Part shown: piece by piece, positions 31,623-39,439 of the stretch
How the letters are laid out: the number at the start of each line of letters is the position of its first letter
How positions within the stretch are numbered: position 1 is the stretch's first letter
Assembly (NCBI GenBank): GCA_964424105.1
Contig: CAYRHJ010000009.1
Location: 1-41,705 of the forward strand
Reading direction: 5' to 3'
DNA from: CAYRHJ01 sp964424105
GTDB taxonomy: Bacteria; Planctomycetota; Phycisphaerae; UBA1845
DNA length: 41,705 bases
Program-made: the position numbers and the translations under genes
Notes under the pieces: model-generated
Database searches by the model: none
What the model was told of the DNA's origin: nothing
What the model saw: the letters and a program-made list of their open reading frames with translations, nothing else

Positions 31623-32033
31623 GTGCGGCGGTTTATTTTCTGTTGGCGTCGAATACGCGAACACGTTACGAATTAAAGTCGTACTTTTCGGAGCATGGCA
31701 AGCCGATACGCCGTTTGGCCGCGGCCAACGGTCGTAGGCTTGGTGTCAATCTGCAATTAGGCGGGTTTCTGCTTTCGCAGCCAACTCCGTGACCGTAGAA
31801 TGCCAGCGGCGCAATGGCGGATCGCGGTCATCTGCATTAATTAGGCCTAACGGTCGGCGAAGGCCTGATGATCGGCCACAGAATTCGTAGTGAGTTGGCA
31901 TCGTGACGGGTGGTATTGTCGTCAGGCTGCTGGGCGCCTGCGCGTTGGCTATGAAGCGAGGACGGCGGACCAACCGATAACAGCGATGCGGGGTGTCTTG
32001 GTATTGGCTGCGGAAGGCAACGGAGGATTCCGG
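31623..32033. other. Intergenic leader of the FG-GAP lipoprotein pair
   Basis: No convincing gene. It holds a perfect 14-bp palindrome, TTGGCCGCGGCCAA (31715-31728), which could be an operator. The frame of the downstream lipoprotein is open from about 31890, but its ribosome site (GGAGG, 32022-32026) and signal peptide place the start at 32034. Confidence 0.4.
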
Positions 32034-33674
32034 ATGGCAATTCGACGGACTGGACCGAACTGCTGGTGGCTTGCGGCGTTGTTGGCCATCGGGGGCTGCG
32101 TGCCGGTCATCACTTTCGAAAGCCGGGACGACAAATCAGGGACCGGATTCACGGATTCGGGCAGCTTCTTCACCGACGACGACGATGCCGATTTGCTGCC
32201 ACCGCTGGTCCCTGAAGCGGATGACGAGTTGAAAACGGAAAGCTTTTTTCTCGCTCGGTCCATCGATCCGGCATCAGAAGATAGCGCCGGACCGAAATTC
32301 GTGGTGACAGGCGACATCGATCTTGACGGTCTGCCGGATTTAGCCACCGCTTGGAATCAGTCGCAGGTTGTTCAGATTCACCTGCAACGTCGTGATGCGA
32401 ATGGGGGCGTCACTTTCGAAAGCGTTCAGATCGCCGGCACGACGCCGATCGCCATCGTGGCTGGTCTGAAACTGGCGGATATGGACGGGGACGGTTTTCT
32501 CGACATCGTGGCCTTGGTCAAACATCAGAGTTTCACACCCATTTGTCCGTTGAACGGTGAATTGCTGCCGGACGGATACACCGGCGTGGTACTGATTCTG
32601 TTCAGCCCGGGCGGCGTCGTGACGAACGGGGCCGACTGGCAGGAAGTCTCGCTGATCGAATCGCTGGAATTGAATCCTGATGCGCCGGGCGGCATCCCAC
32701 CGGGTCTGCCTTCCGAGGCGGGACGGCCTGAAGACACACCGGAAGAAGGCGGAATGACGGCGATGGACGTGGGTGATGTGACCGGTGATGGTCGTCCCGA
32801 CGTGGTCATCACCAGCAATCGCCCGGACGAGCCTTGTCACCCTAATTCTGAAAACGACGTGGAACTTTACACCAATCCCGGCGGGGCCGACTCGCGGAAC
32901 GGTTTCGCCTGGGCCCAGACGCTGGTCGATCGTAACGCGCCGCCGCTTAAGGACGTCAAACTGGTTGACATTGACTTGGATGGCCGATTGGACATTCTGT
33001 TCACGCGTCCTCGCTCGGCGAGTGGAAACGTCAGTTGGCGTCGCAATCTCGGTAATCTGACGTTTGATTTCGTCCGGCCGATCGGACACATCGACGGCGG
33101 GTCGGACGTGACGGCGTTGGGTGACGTGGATCAGGACGGGTTCGTCGATATTCTGGTGCGGTCGAACACCCAGCGCATTATTCAGTGGTTCCGGCATCCC
33201 AGCGTGGACGACGAACTCAACGTGTCCGACGTACTTCCGCCGCGGGTCGACATACCCTGGGCGGTCTATACGCTGCTGGACCTGGGTGAACTGGAACCGT
33301 TCGGTATTGCATTAGGTGACATCAACTTCGACGGTCAGCCGGAAGTTCTGCTGGGGGCATCGGGTTCGGTATTCTGGCTGGACTCGAGCACCGCACCCAC
33401 GGTGTTTGATCCCTGGTCGGCCAACCGAATCGTGGACGACGCCCAATTGGATAATTCACTTTTTGCTGCCATCGGTCCTGCGTTCATCAACCAGCTTTTG
33501 GTGTTCGATATTGACTGCAATGGCACGACTGACATTGTGGCCACGATGGATCGGCGATCACAAAGCGGGTTAAGCAATGACGTCGTGGTGTGGTTTCGAA
33601 ATGTATTGACCCCGGAAGACGTGGGATTGGACGATTTGGTTCTGATCCCCGGCTGCAAGCCGCCGTCCCCCTAA
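32034..33674 (+). CDS. FG-GAP/VCBS repeat lipoprotein, first paralogue
   Basis: The 546-aa protein starts at the ATG at 32034 with GGAGG 7 bases upstream. Residues 1-22 form a lipoprotein signal with LAIGGC (Cys22), so it is lipid-anchored outside the cytoplasm. The body is a beta-propeller-like series of FG-GAP/VCBS calcium-binding repeats: DIDLDGLPDLATAW, DMDGDGFLDIVALV, DVTGDGRPDVVITS, DIDLDGRLDILFTR, DVDQDGFVDILVRS, DINFDGQPEVLLGA and DIDCNGTTDIVATM, seven in all, enough for a closed propeller. A linker rich in acidic residues separates the anchor from the propeller. It probably binds ligands or partner proteins at the surface. The next gene, 18 bases on, is a paralogue. Confidence 0.88.
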   Translation: MAIRRTGPNCWWLAALLAIGGCVPVITFESRDDKSGTGFTDSGSFFTDDDDADLLPPLVPEADDELKTESFFLARSIDPASEDSAGPKFVVTGDIDLDGLPDLATAWNQSQVVQIHLQRRDANGGVTFESVQIAGTTPIAIVAGLKLADMDGDGFLDIVALVKHQSFTPICPLNGELLPDGYTGVVLILFSPGGVVTNGADWQEVSLIESLELNPDAPGGIPPGLPSEAGRPEDTPEEGGMTAMDVGDVTGDGRPDVVITSNRPDEPCHPNSENDVELYTNPGGADSRNGFAWAQTLVDRNAPPLKDVKLVDIDLDGRLDILFTRPRSASGNVSWRRNLGNLTFDFVRPIGHIDGGSDVTALGDVDQDGFVDILVRSNTQRIIQWFRHPSVDDELNVSDVLPPRVDIPWAVYTLLDLGELEPFGIALGDINFDGQPEVLLGASGSVFWLDSSTAPTVFDPWSANRIVDDAQLDNSLFAAIGPAFINQLLVFDIDCNGTTDIVATMDRRSQSGLSNDVVVWFRNVLTPEDVGLDDLVLIPGCKPPSP

Positions 33675-33692
33675 CCGCGGGAGCCTCGTACG

Positions 33693-35219
33693 ATGAAACG
33701 CCCCAATCCGAGTCGGGCATGGGTATGGGCAGTGACCCTGCCGCTGTGCGGATGCGGGTTGGTGGTGCCCTTCGTACCGGAAAAAATCCTGAACCTGTTC
33801 GCGGATGAAGGCGCCGGCGCCGTCGGTCAAAACCTCTTTGCGCCGATTCAGGTTGATCCGCGGAGCGAGGATTCCGCCGGTCCACACTTCGCCGTGACCG
33901 CGGACATCGACGGCGACGGGCTGTTAGACGTTGCCACCGCGTGGAACCAAACCAAGCCATTGCAATTGCATTACCAGCGAAGGACGGGGCTGGGCGAGGT
34001 CACGTTCGAAACGGTGTCGCTGGCCGGCGATTTTCCCATCACGATTGTGTCTGGTTTGGCCGTGGCTGACATGGACGGTGACGGTCGGAATGACGTGGTT
34101 TTGCTGGTCAAGGACACGGGTGTTCAAGCCCGTTGTCGCGCGACGGGAGAAATTCTGGAAGAAGAGGACTCGCCGTCGGGTGTCATCATCGTGTATTTCG
34201 CCCCGGCCAATCCGGCTGAAGACACCACTGCGTTGGCTTGGCTGGACGTGCAACTTTCCCAATCGATAACGGCTGGGGCATCGCCGGCGGACCCTGAACT
34301 GCCCGAAGAGGGGGGATTTGCGTCGATGGCGGTGGCTGATATCGACGGTCAGAATGGACCGGATATTACGGTCGCCTGGAATGCCAACGAATGCGAGGGC
34401 GGCGGCAACCGGGTTGAAATATATACCAATCCCGGTCCGGCGACAGCGCGGCAGGGGACCGGTTGGGCGGCGACGTTGATCGACGTCGACGCTCCGCCTG
34501 TCAAATCGGTGGTGGTGTTCGACGTGGATCGTGACGGCGACCAAGACGTCGTGTCCACGTTCCCGACGGCGCGAGGATCCAGCGTACGTTGGTATCGCAA
34601 CCCATTGATCGATGTTCCGGACCCGTTTCATTTAAGCGACGGCACGTGGCAGCAGGGAGCGATTGGTCGCATTCCAACGGGATCGGACGTGGTGGTTGCG
34701 GGTGACATAGACAACGATGGGATCACGGATTTGGTCTGTCGATCCAGCGCGGGGCGATTGTTGGTCTGGTTCAAGGGCCCGCAAAACCCGATTACCGATC
34801 CCGTGCGGGCGGTTCCTTGGCAGGTGTTCACGATTGCGGAATTCAAGGAACGGCAGCCGGAGGCGATCGCCGTGGCTGACGTGGACATGGACGGGCAGCT
34901 TGAGGTGGTGGCCAGCGCCCAAGGGGCGATCCTATGGTTTGACGTGTTCGAGGGAGGCACGGTCTACGACCAGTGGGAGGAAATCCTATTGGTGGACGAT
35001 AATCCGGAAATGCCGCGTCGCCCGTCGGTGACGGATCCAAACGTCGACCGAAACGAGGTGTTGGAGACTTCGACGTTCATCAATACAGTCAATGCCGTGG
35101 ACCTAGACGGCGATGGAAACATTGATTTCGTCACCACGTTGGATCGCAGAGGCCTGTCCGGCTTGACCAACGACGCGATCATCTGGTATCGCAACACCGG
35201 TCGGGGTTTGCCTCGATAG
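33693..35219 (+). CDS. FG-GAP/VCBS repeat lipoprotein, second paralogue
   Basis: The 508-aa protein has a lipoprotein signal (MKRPNPSRAWVWAVTLPLCGC; Cys19 or Cys21) and seven FG-GAP-type units such as DIDGDGLLDVATAW, DMDGDGRNDVVLLV, DIDGQNGPDITVAW, DVDRDGDQDVVSTF, DIDNDGITDLVCRS, DVDMDGQLEVVASA and DLDGDGNIDFVTTL. Long stretches align with the preceding gene (for example SEDSAGP and DVATAWNQ in both), showing a tandem duplication followed by divergence. A GGGAG site lies about 9 bases before the ATG at 33693. It is very probably co-transcribed with the first paralogue and converges with trpF, with 10 bases between stops. Confidence 0.88.
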   Translation: MKRPNPSRAWVWAVTLPLCGCGLVVPFVPEKILNLFADEGAGAVGQNLFAPIQVDPRSEDSAGPHFAVTADIDGDGLLDVATAWNQTKPLQLHYQRRTGLGEVTFETVSLAGDFPITIVSGLAVADMDGDGRNDVVLLVKDTGVQARCRATGEILEEEDSPSGVIIVYFAPANPAEDTTALAWLDVQLSQSITAGASPADPELPEEGGFASMAVADIDGQNGPDITVAWNANECEGGGNRVEIYTNPGPATARQGTGWAATLIDVDAPPVKSVVVFDVDRDGDQDVVSTFPTARGSSVRWYRNPLIDVPDPFHLSDGTWQQGAIGRIPTGSDVVVAGDIDNDGITDLVCRSSAGRLLVWFKGPQNPITDPVRAVPWQVFTIAEFKERQPEAIAVADVDMDGQLEVVASAQGAILWFDVFEGGTVYDQWEEILLVDDNPEMPRRPSVTDPNVDRNEVLETSTFINTVNAVDLDGDGNIDFVTTLDRRGLSGLTNDAIIWYRNTGRGLPR

Positions 35220-35229
35220 GGCATTTCGA

Positions 35230-35901
35230 TCAGTCCGCTTCACGCACGGCCTTGATGAACGCCTGAACCTTGGCTGGGGATTTGGTTCCCGGCGACGATT
35301 CGACACCGGAAGCGACGTCCACCGCCCACGGTTTCACGCATTCGATGGCGCGAGCGACGTTTTCGGGGGTCAAGCCGCCGGCCAGCATCAGGCGTGGCCA
35401 ATGGTCCATTTCGCCGTTTTGGCGGTGTTCTGCTATTGCATCCCAATCCGCGGTTTTTCCGGTTCCGCCGAGTTTCGCACCTGACGCCGAATCCAGGAGA
35501 ATGGCGAACGGAGGGGCGTCGTCACATTGATGCAAAAAACGGTTAACGTGATCGACGAATGACGTGTCTGATACCTGGACGACGTGGAATGCGTGGCGCC
35601 GTTCCAGTTGTAGTCGCTTGAAGATTCGCGGGGAAACGTCGCCGTAGAGCTGGACGAATTCGATTTTGAGTCGATCGAGCAATTCCATGGCGTCATCGTT
35701 CAGCCTGTCACCGTCGGCATAGGCCAGGACGACGGGCTTGACGCTTCGCGGACAGGCTAGACAAATGCGCTCCGCGGTTTGCTGATTCACCTGACGCGGA
35801 CCGGAAACCAGATTGATCCCGATAAACTCGGCGCCGGCTGCGGCGATGATTGCGACATCTTCCGGGACGGTAAGGCCACAAATTTTGACATGCACGGTCA
35901 T
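35230..35901 (-). CDS. trpF: Phosphoribosylanthranilate isomerase
   Basis: TrpF catalyses the third committed step of tryptophan synthesis. The 223-aa barrel begins VHVKICGLT (catalytic Cys8), continues with FVQLYGDVSP and the catalytic Asp in ILLDSASG, then GGTGKTADWD, LAGGLTPENV and DVASGVESSPGTKS, all standard TrpF motifs. The ATG at 35901 is chosen by family start; the frame is open to 36090 without a matching N-terminus. No other trp gene is present in the window. Confidence 0.93.
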   Translation of the reverse strand: MTVHVKICGLTVPEDVAIIAAAGAEFIGINLVSGPRQVNQQTAERICLACPRSVKPVVLAYADGDRLNDDAMELLDRLKIEFVQLYGDVSPRIFKRLQLERRHAFHVVQVSDTSFVDHVNRFLHQCDDAPPFAILLDSASGAKLGGTGKTADWDAIAEHRQNGEMDHWPRLMLAGGLTPENVARAIECVKPWAVDVASGVESSPGTKSPAKVQAFIKAVREAD

Positions 35902-36077
35902 AGGGTAAGTGACGCCGTTTGCCAGCCGATGCAGTGTAGCAACGGTCGATGATGATGGCGAATGGATCGAGTTGGGATTCGCAGTTGACCAGCGGACGTG
36001 GGGGCATAGACTCCTATCGAGTGACGGTCCGTGGATGGCGCGGTCGCCATGCGATGATGGGACGGGAAAACGACGCA

Positions 36078-36959
36078 ATGAGACATGCAATTCTTGTAAT
36101 CTTGATTCTGAGTTCGTCCGTTTTTTTGGCCGGATGCGAGACCGGGCGGCCGGCGGAAGGTCTTGGAAAGACGTATTACCTGGACGGTGCGGGGAATTGG
36201 GGTTTCGGGACGTATGACGTGCCGTCGGGGCTGAAGGAGGCGGGGTATTCGGGCGACGTGGAGATTTACGTCTGGACCACGTCGATGATTCCCATCGTGG
36301 ATCAACTGAACATCGGCGCCGCCAAGCTTCGTGCGGCTGCCTTGACGGATCGAATTGAGCAATACCATCGCCGGTTTCCCGAAAATCGGATCAACCTGAT
36401 TGCGTTGTCCGCAGGTACGGGCGTGACGATATGGGCTGTCGAAGGCCTCGACGCCGCGGTGAAAGTTCACAACGTCATTCTATTGGGATCATCGTTGTCG
36501 TCGGACTACGACGTGGGTCGGGCGTTGCGGAACATGACAGGCCGCATCTACGCCTATCACTCGCCGCACGATGAAGTGTTGGCTGCGGTGTCGATCGTGG
36601 GGACGATTGATGGAAAAAGGGGCGTCTCGTCGGTCGGACAAGTGGGTCTGACAGCCTCCGCGAGATACGGGGACCGAGTCGTCAATATCCCCTGGGAGCG
36701 ACGTTACATGATGTACGGTTGGACGGGGGCACATACCGACTGTGTTCGCCGCGACTTCATTCGTGAAGTGGTGGCGTCGCACGTCGTTGGCGATACGCGG
36801 CGCGATGGCGGCGCACGACGCGCCGCATCATCCCAACCCCGTGCGGTCGAACCGGTCGTCCGAATCGGTGGCGTGGAGGAGTCCTTGTGGGCTGTGCCGG
36901 TCAACTCGTCAGCTTCCCTCCCGACGTTGACTGGCGGTTACGACGGCACCCAGAAGTAG
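36078..36959 (+). CDS. Alpha/beta-hydrolase-like lipoprotein
   Basis: The 293-aa protein has a lipoprotein signal, MRHAILVILILSSSVFLAGC (Cys20). The region LIALSAGTGV puts a candidate nucleophile Ser111 in a nucleophile-elbow setting (GxSxG-like, first Gly replaced by Ala), followed by VILLGSSLS; later YHSPHDEVL and WTGAHTDCV could supply the acid and the His. This resembles secreted lipase/esterase-type proteins, but substrate and activity are unknown. The tail after about 235 is low in complexity. The ATG at 36078 fits the signal peptide; GGGA lies 11 bases upstream. Its end overlaps the convergent next gene by 51 bases. Confidence 0.75.
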   Translation: MRHAILVILILSSSVFLAGCETGRPAEGLGKTYYLDGAGNWGFGTYDVPSGLKEAGYSGDVEIYVWTTSMIPIVDQLNIGAAKLRAAALTDRIEQYHRRFPENRINLIALSAGTGVTIWAVEGLDAAVKVHNVILLGSSLSSDYDVGRALRNMTGRIYAYHSPHDEVLAAVSIVGTIDGKRGVSSVGQVGLTASARYGDRVVNIPWERRYMMYGWTGAHTDCVRRDFIREVVASHVVGDTRRDGGARRAASSQPRAVEPVVRIGGVEESLWAVPVNSSASLPTLTGGYDGTQK

Positions 36960-37403
36960 TCCGGCCCCGATGACGGTTCCCAGGATCTGTTGCCAACCGA
37001 ACCCCGGATTACTCCCGAAAGCAAACCAATCCGCGAGCAGGCTCAACAGGCAAGTCAGGAGTCCGATGACAACGAAGATCGGCGCTCGGGCGACGGCCCC
37101 AAGAAATACAACCAGCCCGCCGACTACGGAACCAAGCTGCTGGTACCAGCCAAACCCCTCGCTATCACCGAATTTGAGCCAGTCCGCGCTGGCGGATAAG
37201 AGTAGCACCACGATTCCGACCGCTGCCAATACGGTCGCCTCAGCGCGGCGACCGGGCCCGACGTGGTGATGGGTAGCCGCAATGTCGATGCAATCTGCAC
37301 AGCAATGGCGCATCACCGGCTTGCCAGCCACGACATCGGATGTGTGAACGTCTGCCGGCGCACCGCAGTATTCACAAATCGGTCCGGTATGGGCTTCACT
37401 CAT
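36909..37403 (-). CDS. Zinc-ribbon membrane protein in the exosortase operon
   Basis: I do not recognise this 164-aa protein as a named family. Residues 10-38 form a probable zinc ribbon (CEYC, then HCCADC; ligands Cys10, Cys13, Cys34 or 35, Cys38), similar in layout to the treble-clef knuckle near McsA/UvrB-type proteins. Residues 55-157 hold about four membrane helices built from a duplication: ADWLKFGDSEGFGWYQQLG (74-92) and ADWFAFGSNPGFGWQQILG (125-143) are clear repeats. The gene starts inside the exosortase stop codon (ATGA), so the two are translationally coupled and the protein may assist sorting. The 3' end overlaps the convergent hydrolase gene. Confidence 0.75.
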   Translation of the reverse strand: MSEAHTGPICEYCGAPADVHTSDVVAGKPVMRHCCADCIDIAATHHHVGPGRRAEATVLAAVGIVVLLLSASADWLKFGDSEGFGWYQQLGSVVGGLVVFLGAVARAPIFVVIGLLTCLLSLLADWFAFGSNPGFGWQQILGTVIGAGLLLGAVVTASQRREGS

Positions 37404-38320
37404 CCGGCGGCCTCGCGGGGCTGGGCCATGACCTCGGGCGGGTCAGGCAGGATCAACTTGGACAACAGCCATAATTCCGCCGCCAGCAGCAGGACGGCGA
37501 TGGGCATCATGGTCAGCCCGGCAAAATCGTGGAAGAATCGCTCGGCTAAATCGCTGTTCAAATACAGGAACAACAATGCCGTCACCACCAGGCGAATGAC
37601 GTTGCATAGGATGGCGATGGGGATGCTGGAAAGGATCAGGAAGACCTTCTGGGCTTTTGAGCGATGGACCATGAAGGCGAAGACCGCGGCCACGACGATG
37701 AACGCGGTCAACATGCGAAGCCCGCTGCATTCTTCGGCGATGTTGATGGGGACTTCGTCGTTGAGCAGGATGCGGTGACCCTGTTGGATGACGACGATAC
37801 CGAGCAGTTCCAAGCCGAAAACCGCACCGTTTGTGGCGTAGTCTTGCAGCGGCCCGGAAATCATCACGTGAATCTTCCCGGGCAGGGGCACCATCAGGAA
37901 CAGGAACAAGAGAATCCAACGAAGGCGTAACAACATGCGCCGGCCGGCAACGATCCAGACGGCTGCGGCGATGGTCAACACCAGGGCGTATCGTTCGGCG
38001 GATTCGAAAAGCCAAATCAGCCCAAACGCCCGCATCAATTGGGCGACGATCAGCAGTCCGATTCCCAATCCGTCGAAACGCATGGGCGTTTGGGACAGTT
38101 CACGACGATCCAGCCATATTAGATATAGGGCCGCCAGCGGAACCAGTTGTCCGACGGAATAATTCGGGTCGGTTTGCCAATCGCGATATAGGCCGTAAAC
38201 GGTGCCCCAATAGGCCCATATCAACGTTGCGGCGGCGGCAGCCAGCAGGAACCATGTGGCGGGGCCGGCGGAAGGCTTCATGCCGGTTGAATCGCGCTTG
38301 GTGGGTGATTTGATGGCCAT
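37400..38320 (-). CDS. xrt: Exosortase (PEP-CTERM sorting transpeptidase)
   Basis: Exosortases are multi-span membrane cysteine proteases that cut and transfer PEP-CTERM proteins. This 306-aa protein has about eight hydrophobic segments and the complete active-site set in the usual order: Cys198 in EECSGLRML, Arg243 in NVIRLVVT, and His264 in FFHDFAG. The ATG at 38320 is preceded by a weak AGGCG site. It lies between epsI (upstream, 94 bases) and the zinc-ribbon membrane gene (overlapping). Its likely substrate in this window is the PEP-CTERM protein at 594-1250. The exosortase subtype cannot be settled by eye. Confidence 0.93.
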   Translation of the reverse strand: MAIKSPTKRDSTGMKPSAGPATWFLLAAAAATLIWAYWGTVYGLYRDWQTDPNYSVGQLVPLAALYLIWLDRRELSQTPMRFDGLGIGLLIVAQLMRAFGLIWLFESAERYALVLTIAAAVWIVAGRRMLLRLRWILLFLFLMVPLPGKIHVMISGPLQDYATNGAVFGLELLGIVVIQQGHRILLNDEVPINIAEECSGLRMLTAFIVVAAVFAFMVHRSKAQKVFLILSSIPIAILCNVIRLVVTALLFLYLNSDLAERFFHDFAGLTMMPIAVLLLAAELWLLSKLILPDPPEVMAQPREAAG

Positions 38321-38414
38321 CGTATCGCCTGATTCGAGGTTGGCGCCCGGTACAGAAGAACCCGGGTGTACCCCTATTCGTCACGTCGTCCATTCATCCC
38401 CGGCAGGTACACTG

Positions 38415-39158
38415 TTATTCGGCGGAGTCGGCTGCCTGCGGCGACAGATTCGCGGCCCCCTGCATTGCGCTGGCTACGATGTCGTTCAGCAGGCTGCTGA
38501 TGACAGGCGCCGACAGCGCCGCGAATTCCTTCACGGATCGCTCGGATTGCTCCAGCGACCGAATCGGCCCCCCGCAACTGATCTGTATCTGGGCGGCGTA
38601 GTGCGCTTCCAGGGATTGGCGCCAAGCCTTGGATCGTAGGAGTGACACGTCGGGGCAATATCGACCGTCCACGATATAGTAATTCAACACCGTGACCGTT
38701 TCTGAGGCAAGCCCGCTACGCCGAAAGCGATGCACTTGGCAGGGAAGTTGGGAAATCGGCGATGTTTCGGCTAATTCCAGGTTATGTTCCGTGCTGTCGA
38801 TCAGTGTCCAACCGGCCCCGGGATAGCAAACCTCCGGTCGATGCGGCGCCAGGTCTCGAAATCGCACGCCGTAGGCCATAAACATGGAAACGGCGGCATT
38901 ATCCGACGACCGCCAATAGGTGCGGTTCACGTGATCGTCGGTATCGGTGGCCTTTACGATGGCGTCATCTAACTCAACATCCTTCCCCTTCCAATCTCCC
39001 AATTCGAGCGGAAGTCTACCCAAGGTTCCTGGCGCGATCGGCACGCTGCCGGTTGGGCGATTGAACCGGGATTCCAACGTGCGATAGCCCAATCCCGACG
39101 CTACCAACAAAACGGTGGTGACCAGCAGTCCGACATTGACAGTTCTTCCCGCGGTCAT
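38415..39158 (-). CDS. epsI: EpsI-family exosortase-associated protein (DUF3485)
   Basis: The 247-aa protein has one N-terminal membrane anchor (residues 8-25) and an EpsI domain: LGRLPLELGDWKGKDVEL, RTYWRSSDNAAVSMFMAYG and the signature HRPEVCYPGAGW with Cys111. EpsI proteins accompany or are fused to exosortases and are thought to act in the same export or polysaccharide pathway. The ATG at 39158 has GGGGA 8 bases upstream. It is the first gene of the minus-strand run and is divergent from the large lipoprotein gene. Confidence 0.88.
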   Translation of the reverse strand: MTAGRTVNVGLLVTTVLLVASGLGYRTLESRFNRPTGSVPIAPGTLGRLPLELGDWKGKDVELDDAIVKATDTDDHVNRTYWRSSDNAAVSMFMAYGVRFRDLAPHRPEVCYPGAGWTLIDSTEHNLELAETSPISQLPCQVHRFRRSGLASETVTVLNYYIVDGRYCPDVSLLRSKAWRQSLEAHYAAQIQISCGGPIRSLEQSERSVKEFAALSAPVISSLLNDIVASAMQGAANLSPQAADSAE

Positions 39159-39305
39159 GATCAAGTTCCCCTTCGTTCAAAAACGCCTTGATCGCCATTA
39201 TGGCGGTTTCGGGCCGATAGTACCATACCGGGTGCCCCGTTTGGGTCCCGGATCACGGTTTCGCTGGCCAGGCTCACATAGGGTCGGCCTAACTGTTTCC
39301 CCACA

Positions 39306-39335
39306 TTGACTTGCGCACGCCGATTTTGCTATTCT
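39306..39335 (+). promoter_or_regulatory. Sigma70-type promoter of the PKD/Cys-repeat lipoprotein gene
   Basis: TTGACT (39306-39311) and TATTCT (39330-39335) are separated by 18 bases. Transcription would start near 39342, giving a leader of about 100 bases. In the divergent direction a weak extended -10 (TGGTACTAT) around 39218-39226 could serve epsI. Confidence 0.5.
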
Positions 39336-39439
39336 AAGGACAATCAAGGTTCACGCCGTATATCGGACGGTGATAACGGAAGATTTTGCAGTTCCGGCCA
39401 TCGGCCGTCAATTAGTCACGCTTACAAGGAGAACACGAT

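Noticed and set aside
31412..31792. Plus-strand frame of 126 codons in the large gap
   Set aside because: No ribosome site, mixed composition, no recognisable motif, and it overlaps the better-supported small peptide.
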